DNA from: Cognataquiflexum gelatinilyticum
Lineage (GTDB): Bacteria; Bacteroidota; Bacteroidia; Cytophagales; Cyclobacteriaceae
Assembly: GCF_024813435.1 (NCBI RefSeq)
Contig: NZ_JANAEZ010000001.1
Location: forward strand, 1,031,472 to 1,095,471
Length of the DNA: 64,000 nt
Direction: 5' to 3'
The notes beneath the pieces were generated by a model. The model did no database searches, was not told the origin of the DNA, and saw nothing but the letters and a program-made list of their open reading frames with translations. The translations under genes were made by a program, and so were the position numbers. Below, one piece after another: positions 52,725-61,168 of the stretch. The first letter of the stretch is position 1, and each line of letters begins with the position of its first letter.

Positions 52725-54008
52725 TCAATATTTTTCATGGATTTCTGTCATCAACCTTACCATTTCGGCTCTTATTTCAGAAGTTGGTCTGATAAAATTA
52801 TTGTTCATAAAGACATATCGGTAGACTTTCCCCTTCTTGGTTTCTATCCAGCCACTCTGAAGGTGCATGTACCTGAGCGAACCTGTTTTGGCCCAAACAA
52901 AAGGTTTTCCATTGTCAGTTTTATAGGCATTCTTAATCGTTCCCGACACCCCTCCTGCAGGCAAGAAAGTCTTTAACCTTTCGGCATCTCCTATTTTTTG
53001 TTCGAGTTTATGCAATACCTCCAATACCGTATTGGGAGTAAAAAGATTAAATCTTGACAAACCTGACCCATCTTCCCAAATCGGTTTGTTTTTAAGATCA
53101 ACCAAATAGTTTTTAAGGCTATACTCAATTGTTTTATTCACATCCAGAGTATCTCCCAATTGACCTGAACAAAGAAGTAAAATCTGCTCAGCAAGAAAAT
53201 TATCGCTCGGCAGCATCATATGCCTGTACAAGCTATCTGAAGGAATACTCAGAAGGGTCTTGATACCTGCAGGCCTATGCCTTCTGATCAGCGTGACATC
53301 GCGTTTTAAAGTATCCTGTAACAAAATTCTGGTTACCTCCAAATCCATAGGAAATGGTATTTGGCTTTCAAAACCAACAGGAACCGGAAGACTTGGCATC
53401 AGTAATTCCTTTCCGGATTTGGACCTGCGAAGTGCAAATCTGTTGGTTATAAGCGTAGAATCGATTTTAATATAGTTTGATATGCCTATTGGACTTACTA
53501 TCAATTTATGGCTAGAATCTGATTTAATTATTGTTTCATTACCATAAATAGGGAAATGGCTCAAATCCGCACGCCAGGGACTTGGTTCAAATTCAACATC
53601 AGGATCTTTTGCCAAGTATATCGAATAGGGACTGTCTGCCAAAAAATCAAATACCTTGCGGTTATCAAGTTTTGGATGTAAAAAAGAAGGGTCTCCTGTA
53701 CCCCAAATTACCAATGAATCTCCGTTTACATGGTATTTCAATCCGGGAATTGAATCCCCAAGGATATTTAATGCTGCATACAATGTCAGAAGTTTGGTAT
53801 TGGAAGCCGGAACAAAATACCTGTCAGGATTCTGTTCATAAATGATTTTGCCTCCCTGTTCTTCAAGGATAAATCCCACGAAATGCTCCTGCATGATGTC
53901 GGATTGCTCAAACATCTTTCGGACTTTTCTTGTGTTTAGTTTCTGTGCTTCTGATGCATGTATTGAAAACAAAGCAGACAGAAAGACAAGTAAAAATGCT
54001 TTTTTCAT
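52725..54008 (-). CDS. dacB: D-alanyl-D-alanine carboxypeptidase/endopeptidase (PBP4 type)
   Basis: A 427-residue penicillin-binding protein of the PBP4/S13 class, acting in the periplasm on peptidoglycan side chains. It has a signal peptide (about residues 1-21). The catalytic S69-N-T-K72 is in FVPASNTKLLT, the second motif S-D-N in LPSDNFLAEQ and the K-T-G in VWAKTGSLRYM. A PBP4-type extra domain lies between SxxK and SxN. Its start codon shares one base with the stop of the S9 peptidase gene, so both are one transcript and probably coupled. Confidence 0.93.
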   Translation of the reverse strand: MKKAFLLVFLSALFSIHASEAQKLNTRKVRKMFEQSDIMQEHFVGFILEEQGGKIIYEQNPDRYFVPASNTKLLTLYAALNILGDSIPGLKYHVNGDSLVIWGTGDPSFLHPKLDNRKVFDFLADSPYSIYLAKDPDVEFEPSPWRADLSHFPIYGNETIIKSDSSHKLIVSPIGISNYIKIDSTLITNRFALRRSKSGKELLMPSLPVPVGFESQIPFPMDLEVTRILLQDTLKRDVTLIRRHRPAGIKTLLSIPSDSLYRHMMLPSDNFLAEQILLLCSGQLGDTLDVNKTIEYSLKNYLVDLKNKPIWEDGSGLSRFNLFTPNTVLEVLHKLEQKIGDAERLKTFLPAGGVSGTIKNAYKTDNGKPFVWAKTGSLRYMHLQSGWIETKKGKVYRYVFMNNNFIRPTSEIRAEMVRLMTEIHEKY

Positions 54009-56104
54009 CAGGGATTAAGGTGTTTTTTGAGAAAATCAGCTGTGGCACTGTTGACTTTGACCATATTGGAAAATACCATCCAATGATGGCTATCCCCCGG
54101 GATAATCAGGTATTCATAAGGCTTCTTCCGCTCCTCAAATCTCCTGACCAAATCAGTTGTCTGACTGACCTGTACATTTCTGTCATCGTCGCCATGGATA
54201 AAAAGAACCGGGGAGGTCCAGGTTTCTATGTAGGCCAGAGGAGAAGAAAACCAAGCTGTCTTTACCGCTTCATCATAATCAGGAGCCTTTTCATATCCTT
54301 CAGGCATTTCCAACCTGCCAGACAGGTTATGGACACCATGGATATCCACCCCGACTTTGAAAAGTCCTGAATCTTTACCCAAAGCCAAGGCTGTCAGATA
54401 TCCTCCATAGGAACCCCCATAAATCCCAACCCTGTTTTTATCCACCTGAGGTAAATCAGCCAAATATTCCCCTGCCGCCTTTACATCAAGGTATTCTTCG
54501 GCTCCTTGCCAATAGGTACGCGGCGCCTTATGAAATTCATAGCCATAGCCGATTCCCAACCTGAAATTGACTGACAATACCACAAACCCAAGTTCAGCCA
54601 GATATTGGTTCACTGCATAAGTATTGGAATAATAGTCCATATAACTCCAGCCTAAAAGCATCTGCCGCTGTGGCCCTCCATGGACAAAAAGTACTGCGGC
54701 TTTTTTGGTGGGTCCTCCCTCTTTTTCAAAAAGCTGTCCATGGACAGTTAAGCCATCTGGGGACTTAAAAGTTACCTGTTTTGGCACAACAAGACTCTTT
54801 GCAGGAAAATCATTAGGTATAAGATTTTCAGCCAGCAATCTTGATTTTTTACTTTTAATCTCCACCACCGAAGGTAGAAGTGATCTATTTGCAGTGGCTG
54901 AAAAATAGGCAACTGCTTTGTTGTCAGCAAAAACAGTTGGGATGGCTTCAATGCCTTCCCCTTGGGTTAAGAGTGTCATTTCCCCTCCATTTACAGCAAC
55001 CATTCCTATATGCCTTCTGTCGATGTCTGCTTTATCCGGTCCTGTATTCGCAGAAAAAACCAGAAATTTCTTATCTTGGCTTAAGCTGATATGCTCTACC
55101 ATAAAGTTGCCCTTTGTCAATTGCATGGATGGTCCTGAGTCAGCGTTCATCGCATAGAGATGTGGCCATCCATCCTCATAAGATAGGTAAACTATTTTGT
55201 CATCAGCTGCCCAATTAAGGTTAAACCCGCCGTTGGTTGTCGGGACAGAACCTCTGAGGGTTTCAGGAGCTTTCCATCGCTTGGAGGCAATCCCAGTAAC
55301 GACATCTGCCACCCAGATTTCCCAAGGACTGTGTCTTGGTTCCAATAAAGGCAAAGCCTCACCCTTTCCACCGGGTAATCTCACAAAAGCAATTTTCTGA
55401 CCGTCCCCAGACCATCTCGGACTGACGTCCCTGCTGAATGAAGGGGCAATCCATTGGATCGGATTAGCACTTCCGCTGAAGATTCCGATTAATGAATGGG
55501 TACCCCTGTTGGCAGCAAACAATAGTTTTTTTCCATCGGGAGACCAGGCAATGGCGTTCATATTTCCTTTGGCCTCAAACAACTGAGAAGCTTTTCCCTC
55601 TTGGTAATCGACAGTCCAAACTTGTCCACCTTTGAGGAAAGTAATGGTTTTGTTATCAGGTGAAATCGTGGGATAGTCTCCCTCAGTCAGTGCTTTGGCA
55701 TTGCCTCCTTCAAGGGAAACAGTCCAAATCTCTACTTTAGGAATATTTGAATTGTTTGCCGGATTGAAACCAGCATTCGGATCCCAATTGCTGCCATGTT
55801 CCCCTCCCCTTACAAAGAGCAGCCAATTACCTTCCGGAGAAAACTGTAAACTGCTGATTTCCTGACCATCGTCCTTGTCAAAAGAGGTGACTTTTTTGGG
55901 ATTGAAATCGGGGGCCTCAGCAACATATACATTCCTCAGACCTTTCTCATTCATGGCCCAAGCCATTTTGTTTCCTTTCTTTGAAGTCACCAATTCGGAA
56001 GGAAAAGAAAAGGAAGACACCTGTTCCATGGTGAAAGATTGGGCATAAATTCTGAAAATCAGTCCCAAAAACAAGAAGGGCAAGCACATCAAAATCTTTT
56101 TCAT
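54008..56104 (-). CDS. S9 family prolyl oligopeptidase-like secreted peptidase
   Basis: A 698-residue exported peptidase with a signal peptide (MKKILMCLPFLFLGLIFRIYAQ). A WD/TolB-type propeller fills about residues 40-400. The alpha/beta-hydrolase domain has the nucleophile near residue 565 in YGGSYGGYLTAL, the aspartate region FIHGDDDRNVQV and the histidine in GDSHHWMVF, so the triad is complete. It resembles acylaminoacyl- or dipeptidyl-peptidases. It lies next to a SusC/SusD pair (terminator in between) and is coupled to a PBP4 gene. ATG 56104 is chosen because the signal peptide begins there. Confidence 0.92.
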   Translation of the reverse strand: MKKILMCLPFLFLGLIFRIYAQSFTMEQVSSFSFPSELVTSKKGNKMAWAMNEKGLRNVYVAEAPDFNPKKVTSFDKDDGQEISSLQFSPEGNWLLFVRGGEHGSNWDPNAGFNPANNSNIPKVEIWTVSLEGGNAKALTEGDYPTISPDNKTITFLKGGQVWTVDYQEGKASQLFEAKGNMNAIAWSPDGKKLLFAANRGTHSLIGIFSGSANPIQWIAPSFSRDVSPRWSGDGQKIAFVRLPGGKGEALPLLEPRHSPWEIWVADVVTGIASKRWKAPETLRGSVPTTNGGFNLNWAADDKIVYLSYEDGWPHLYAMNADSGPSMQLTKGNFMVEHISLSQDKKFLVFSANTGPDKADIDRRHIGMVAVNGGEMTLLTQGEGIEAIPTVFADNKAVAYFSATANRSLLPSVVEIKSKKSRLLAENLIPNDFPAKSLVVPKQVTFKSPDGLTVHGQLFEKEGGPTKKAAVLFVHGGPQRQMLLGWSYMDYYSNTYAVNQYLAELGFVVLSVNFRLGIGYGYEFHKAPRTYWQGAEEYLDVKAAGEYLADLPQVDKNRVGIYGGSYGGYLTALALGKDSGLFKVGVDIHGVHNLSGRLEMPEGYEKAPDYDEAVKTAWFSSPLAYIETWTSPVLFIHGDDDRNVQVSQTTDLVRRFEERKKPYEYLIIPGDSHHWMVFSNMVKVNSATADFLKKHLNP

Positions 56105-56156
56105 TATATCGCAGTTAGATTTATTTAAGGTAATCAAATTCATCTATATCCAAAAC

Positions 56157-56187
56157 AAAAAAGTCCTCCGCAGTTGCAGAGGACTTT
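56157..56187 (-). terminator. Rho-independent terminator of the SusD-like gene
   Basis: AAAGTCCTC (56160-56168) pairs with GAGGACTTT (56179-56187). On the minus strand the stem is followed by TTTTTTGTTTTG. It separates SusCD from the downstream S9 peptidase. Confidence 0.85.
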
Positions 56188-56201
56188 AAGAATGGTTGAA
56201 A

Positions 56202-57626
56202 TTACTGATTCCACCAAATCCTATCCAGAAGTGTGACAGTAGGAACATTGTTTCCATTCCTACTGACTTCTGAATCAGGGTAAGGCAATCTCCTGATAAA
56301 TTGATTGTTCAAATCCGGGTTTAAATTCTGAGGAAGAGTCATGTCCTTATATGCATAATTAAATCTCCTCGCATCATTCCAAGTCTCTGGATGAAGGAAA
56401 GTTGCTATCCATTTTTCTTTAAAAACATCATTGATGGTTAGTGCACCGACTCCCATACTTACCGAAGGGTCAGCCAAATAAGCCACAACTTGGTCATTGG
56501 GTACACTCAACATTTGCATATGGGCCCTGATTCCTTCAAGATAAGCTGCATATGCTCTTGGTTTGTCGGTGGAAAATGCCGCTTCGGCTTCAATGAATTT
56601 CAATTCCGAATAGGTCATGATCAGGACAGGGCCCAATGTTGATGTATAATATTGGCCGGGAATGAGTGTAGACCTGGCCCCTTGTTCAGGTGCATTTCCC
56701 CTGCCTGCTCCATTTTCTACGCCGATATATTCTCCTGCATCTGTGGTTCCAACCATAAGCTGTAATCTTGGATCAACTGTTGGGTAAGAAGTTCCGTCCA
56801 AGGCCTCAATGAATTGGGTTGAAATCCAACCTCCCAACAATAAGTTTTCATTATTTATCGCAACCTGAGCCCAAGGATTAAACCTTTGGTCAAAGAAATT
56901 CATTTTGGCATCGTCAAGGTTATTTGTCATACCGGCTGCGGCTGCTGCCAAGACATTTGCAGGGTTATAACCCGGAGTACCGCTTGTATGAAGCAGGTAT
57001 CGGGCTTTAAGGGAATTAGCAAATTTTACCCATTTTTCAATATTTCCTCCATAAATAAAATCATCGGTACCAATAGTTACTGTAGAAGTCAGTCCAAAAT
57101 TAACAATAGCCTGGTCCAAAAGTGAAAGCACTTCAGTATATAAAGCCTGGTCGTCGTCGTATGCCGGAGTGACTGTTGAGAAGTCAAAGCCTTCAGAATA
57201 GGGAACCTCTCCCCACATATCCACGACCATACCAAGGTTTAGAGCCATTAATGTCTGACCTGCTGCGGCATAATGGGTTGCACCCAGATCTTCAGATTTT
57301 CTTACTAGATCTGTTATGTCTGACATTACTGAATAAAATGATCCCCATGTCCCACTGTAATCCAATGGCTCCATGATATCTGATGAAGAACCTGGATTGG
57401 GTGAGGCCAGGTGTTGGACATAATTACTTGAAATAGAACCTGCCCTGTAGACATTGAGGGTAGATTCAAAAGTAATATTGGTCAATAACCCCTGTATTGG
57501 AGCATCCTGTGGATTATTTGGATTTTCATTGACATCAATCCAAGAATCGCATGCTCCTATTAGCAGCATAACTGCTGACATCATTAATATTTTGATTTTT
57601 GATATATTCTTCATGATCGTCTTCAT
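56202..57626 (-). CDS. SusD/RagB-like nutrient-binding lipoprotein (SusD-like 2)
   Basis: A 474-residue outer-membrane lipoprotein (signal ends at IGACDS, lipid cysteine). The N-terminal DVNENPNNPQDAPIQGLL matches the SusD-like 2 family, with helical repeats around MVVDMWGEVPYSEGF and TYSELKFIEAEAAF. SusD proteins cover the SusC channel and bind the substrate, peptides or glycans. The gene starts directly after the SusC stop codon with no gap, so the two are co-transcribed. Substrate not predictable; peptides are plausible from the nearby peptidase gene. Confidence 0.93.
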   Translation of the reverse strand: MKTIMKNISKIKILMMSAVMLLIGACDSWIDVNENPNNPQDAPIQGLLTNITFESTLNVYRAGSISSNYVQHLASPNPGSSSDIMEPLDYSGTWGSFYSVMSDITDLVRKSEDLGATHYAAAGQTLMALNLGMVVDMWGEVPYSEGFDFSTVTPAYDDDQALYTEVLSLLDQAIVNFGLTSTVTIGTDDFIYGGNIEKWVKFANSLKARYLLHTSGTPGYNPANVLAAAAAGMTNNLDDAKMNFFDQRFNPWAQVAINNENLLLGGWISTQFIEALDGTSYPTVDPRLQLMVGTTDAGEYIGVENGAGRGNAPEQGARSTLIPGQYYTSTLGPVLIMTYSELKFIEAEAAFSTDKPRAYAAYLEGIRAHMQMLSVPNDQVVAYLADPSVSMGVGALTINDVFKEKWIATFLHPETWNDARRFNYAYKDMTLPQNLNPDLNNQFIRRLPYPDSEVSRNGNNVPTVTLLDRIWWNQ

Positions 57627-60600
57627 TTAGAAACCAAGATTTAAAGTAAAGAATAGGCTTTGCACTCCGGGAAACCCTAGGCCGGTAAATCCAATGGCAT
57701 TTCCACCGGCGCCGGCACTGAAAGATTCCGGATCAAATCCGTCCCAAGGTGTATATAGGATGATATTGTTGGCAGCAACAGATGCCCTGAGGGACTTGAT
57801 AAAGGTTCCTTCCAAAATTCTTGCGGGCAAGGTATATCCCAATGTGATGTTTCTCAACTTCAGGAAACTAGCATCCTGAACAAAGTTTTCACTGACACTC
57901 CTATAGGTGTTCCTATAAAATCCCGCTCCATAATTTCTGTTGTCCGGCCCTACACCCTGCCCCAGCCACACTTCTTGGGAATTTGCAGAACCGTCAGCAA
58001 GGAATCCTTCAAAAACCCTCGTCTCATTCCTGTTGGCCGTATATCCGGCGATACCAAATGCAGCCAAGAAATTGTCAAATTGGTTGTATTGCTGAACGCC
58101 TGTCCTTCCATCAATTAGCAGAGATAAATCCCAGTTTTTGTAATTGAAATCATTCCTGATTCCTCCAATCCATTTTGGAATGGCATTTCCCAAGATCAAT
58201 TGCGTACCGTTTCTAATTGGAAAACCATTTGCCCCGATAAGCAAGTCTTGGTCTCTGTTTAGCGTAGTCAATCCTTCAGGGACTCCTCCTTGATAGTACC
58301 TCTGGTAAGAACTACCATAGATGTCTCCATAAGGTCTTCCTTCTATCAATTTCATGGTTACTGTGGATCCGACATAGCCAAACTGACTTCCTACTATGAT
58401 TTCGTCAATTCCTTCCCTGATAGACTTTACGGTGTTGTTGTTATAGGAAAGGTTGAAATTGATAGTCCAAGAGAAATCATTGCGTTGGATAGGCATTGCC
58501 TTTAGGATGAATTCCACTCCTTCATTTTGGATTTCGCCCGCATTGGTCACATAAGAGGAAAAACCTGTTGTGGTAGAAACCGGAACAGGTATGATCTGGT
58601 CTTTTGTATTGTTCTTATAGTAGGCAATATCGAGCTCTATCTTATTCTTAAATAAACCGATCTGGGTACCGAATTCTATGGAACTCGTTCTTTCAGGTCT
58701 GAGGTTTGGATCCCCAAATCTTCCGTTTCTGGTAAAACCCACTTGTCCGTTCAATGGATAAATTGAAGGTGATAGATAAGTGGCGCCTAAGAGATGCGGA
58801 TCGGTATCCTTACCAACCTCGGCATAGGAAGCTCTCAATTTCCCAAAAGTCATCCATGCAGGTAAATCAAATGACTCTGAAAAGAGGTAACTTAAGTTGA
58901 ATGAGGGATAGAAAAAGGAGTTGTTTTCTGTAGGCAAAGTGGATGAGATATCATTTCTTCCTGTGATGTTCAGGAATACTGTCCCTCTATAATCTGCTGT
59001 CACATCCCCGTAAAACCCGACCAATCTCCTGATGCTTTTGCCTTGGTCACTGAATACCTGTCTGGTATTGTTGAGGTTAAAGAACTCAGGAATCACGAAG
59101 TTTTCACCTAAGGAAGAAAGCCTGTCAAATTTCCTTTCGAAGATGTCATTGCCAAATCTTAAAGAAGTATTCCAGTTTTCATTCCATCTCTTTTGCATGG
59201 ACACGATAAAGGTGGAAGTCAAGTCCCTGCTGTTGATTCTGATTTCCCTGATAAAACCTGTGGAACTCAACGGGGCTTCTCCGTCAATTCCTTTAGGTCC
59301 AGGTGTGATTTCTGTTCTGCTATCTGAATACGCGTCCATTCCCACCCGGTAGGTAAAATTGATCCAATCAGCAGGCTTGTAATTCAAAGTGACATTTCCC
59401 AAAATGCGGTTAACATTGTCTTCGAAAGTACTGAACTGCGCATCATAAATCGGGTTGGTATTGCCCCCGACGCTGACCATCGTGCCATCCGGTTTGATAT
59501 AATTCCTGATGTCTGTTGTCTCAGACCAATATACCATCCTTTCCATAAACCTGTCATGAGGAACCCTGTTTCCTCCTGAGTTGATGTAGTTCAATGAACT
59601 CGAAAAGTCAAATTTATTAGAGACTTTTACCTGACCGTTGACTTTAGCGGAAGTCCTGTTCCAGTCACTGAAAGGAATGACACCTTTGTGGTCAAGTCTG
59701 CCAAATGAACCAAAGAAAGTAGCATTTTCATTTCCTCCGGAGATATTGACATTGTTATTGATTTGGGATCCGGTCTCAAATGCCCTTCTCCAATTGTCTT
59801 GGTATTTGTGATCCGGCACTGTCTGCCTCACCTCTGAGATAGGTGCTCCCCATGCTGGCCAAAAACTGCTTGGGTCATATACCCCACTGAAGCCTTGTCC
59901 AAATTGGTCTTGAAATTCAGGATATCTATTGATTTGTTCAAAACCAATTGAAGAAGTCACATTTACACTTGTTGATCCTGCCTTTCCTTTTTTTGTTGTG
60001 ATGATTACCGCACCGTTTGCAGCCCTTACGCCATATAGAGCAGTTGCAGCAGCACCTTTGAGGACGTTGATGGATTCTACATCATCGGGGTTTAAATCTG
60101 CCACCCTATTGGACAATCCCCTTGGGGTACCAGGTGATTCGACGGTAGAGTTGTCAATCTGAATACCATCTACAATAAAGAGCGGCTGGTTATCTGCACC
60201 CGGATTCAGGGAAGTCACACCCCTGATGATGATCCTCGCACTTTGGCCCGGAGCACCGCCAGAATTGGTTACCTGCACACCTGCAATCTGTCCCTGCATG
60301 GCATTGACCAGATTGGGCTGCTTGGTTCGCATGATATCCTCTGAACCTATTTTTTGGACGGAATAACCCAAGCCCTTTTTCTCTACTTCAATTCCAAAAG
60401 CAGTGACAACTACTTCTGACAATTGTTCAATATCTGCCTCCATCCCAAGGTCTATGATAGTACGGTTGTTGATTTCTACAGCCTGCTCCTTGAAGCCGAT
60501 AAATGAGAAAAGCAATACATTACGGCCACTAGGTACATTGATGGAATATTCCCCATCAATGTCTGTTACCGTACCTATCGTGGTATTTTGCACCAATACC

Positions 60601-60734
60601 GTCACACCTGGAAGGGGTTGTCCGTCTTCCTTTGTCGTTACTTTACCTGTTACTGTATTTTGCTGCGCAATCATAGGATGTGACAACAAAATGAACATGA
60701 AAAAAGTAACCATAAGAGTAATTCTTTTCTTCAT
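57627..60734 (-). CDS. SusC/RagA family TonB-linked outer-membrane protein
   Basis: A 1035-residue TonB-dependent importer. It has a signal peptide (about 1-23), a carboxypeptidase-regulatory-like domain (about 24-112, with ITGKV-type VTGKVTTKEDGQPLPGVTVL), a plug (about 115-250, IMRTKQPNLVNAMQGQIAGV and GVTSLNPGADNQPLFIVDG) and a 22-strand-type barrel ending LFFTLNLGF. ALYGVRAANGAVIITTKKGK is the classic SusC motif. There is no N-terminal STN domain, so no sigma/anti-sigma signalling is expected, and no such genes are near. It pairs with the SusD gene. Confidence 0.96.
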   Translation of the reverse strand: MKKRITLMVTFFMFILLSHPMIAQQNTVTGKVTTKEDGQPLPGVTVLVQNTTIGTVTDIDGEYSINVPSGRNVLLFSFIGFKEQAVEINNRTIIDLGMEADIEQLSEVVVTAFGIEVEKKGLGYSVQKIGSEDIMRTKQPNLVNAMQGQIAGVQVTNSGGAPGQSARIIIRGVTSLNPGADNQPLFIVDGIQIDNSTVESPGTPRGLSNRVADLNPDDVESINVLKGAAATALYGVRAANGAVIITTKKGKAGSTSVNVTSSIGFEQINRYPEFQDQFGQGFSGVYDPSSFWPAWGAPISEVRQTVPDHKYQDNWRRAFETGSQINNNVNISGGNENATFFGSFGRLDHKGVIPFSDWNRTSAKVNGQVKVSNKFDFSSSLNYINSGGNRVPHDRFMERMVYWSETTDIRNYIKPDGTMVSVGGNTNPIYDAQFSTFEDNVNRILGNVTLNYKPADWINFTYRVGMDAYSDSRTEITPGPKGIDGEAPLSSTGFIREIRINSRDLTSTFIVSMQKRWNENWNTSLRFGNDIFERKFDRLSSLGENFVIPEFFNLNNTRQVFSDQGKSIRRLVGFYGDVTADYRGTVFLNITGRNDISSTLPTENNSFFYPSFNLSYLFSESFDLPAWMTFGKLRASYAEVGKDTDPHLLGATYLSPSIYPLNGQVGFTRNGRFGDPNLRPERTSSIEFGTQIGLFKNKIELDIAYYKNNTKDQIIPVPVSTTTGFSSYVTNAGEIQNEGVEFILKAMPIQRNDFSWTINFNLSYNNNTVKSIREGIDEIIVGSQFGYVGSTVTMKLIEGRPYGDIYGSSYQRYYQGGVPEGLTTLNRDQDLLIGANGFPIRNGTQLILGNAIPKWIGGIRNDFNYKNWDLSLLIDGRTGVQQYNQFDNFLAAFGIAGYTANRNETRVFEGFLADGSANSQEVWLGQGVGPDNRNYGAGFYRNTYRSVSENFVQDASFLKLRNITLGYTLPARILEGTFIKSLRASVAANNIILYTPWDGFDPESFSAGAGGNAIGFTGLGFPGVQSLFFTLNLGF

Positions 60735-61102
60735 AAAGTTTGGTTTAAAATGGTTAAATAAGTTGATTTAATTAAATGCCAATACCAGTCGCCTGGACCG
60801 AATTACTAATCGATTTCGATTATTTGGTTATTTTGAGTCTATTTATTTATTAATTTAAAAAAAGGTCCAAAAATGAGATTTTTACTCTATAAGCTTTGGT
60901 TTATCTCACCTTTTGATTACTCATATTATCGATAAATTGACAAAAAGCCTATACTTTTAATTAAAAAAAATTAAATTCAAGAGATTCTTTTAACATAAAA
61001 AAAACTACAGAAGCATGTTTCTATTAACCGATAATTACCCAAAAATTATTTCGTTTTCAGAATTACTTTTTAGAAACTTAAAAATGTCCGTATTTGGACT
61101 TT
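60735..61102. other. AT-rich intergenic region upstream of SusC
   Basis: About 370 bp with no reading frame of note and long A/T runs. The only clear structure is the palindrome at 60807-60822. No consensus promoter was found by eye on the minus strand. Confidence 0.6.
60807..60822. promoter_or_regulatory. Palindrome upstream of SusC, possible operator
   Basis: TAATCG-ATTT-CGATTA has perfect 6-bp arms with a 4-bp spacer, 73 bp before the SusC start codon. The arm TAATCG is shared with the palindrome at 26406-26415. A repressor for the SusCD pair could bind here, but no regulator gene is adjacent. Confidence 0.4.
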
Positions 61103-61146
61103 AAAAAAAAAAACAAAAAAGCCACCCGTTTCACACAGGTGGCTTC
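61103..61146 (-). terminator. Rho-independent terminator of hppA
   Basis: AGCCACC (61120-61126) and GGTGGCT (61138-61144) form a 7-bp GC-rich stem with an 11-base loop, followed on the minus strand by a TTTTTTG and T-rich tail. It lies 25 bp past the stop codon at 61169. Confidence 0.92.
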
Positions 61147-61168
61147 CCTCTAAATAGGATAATTTTCT

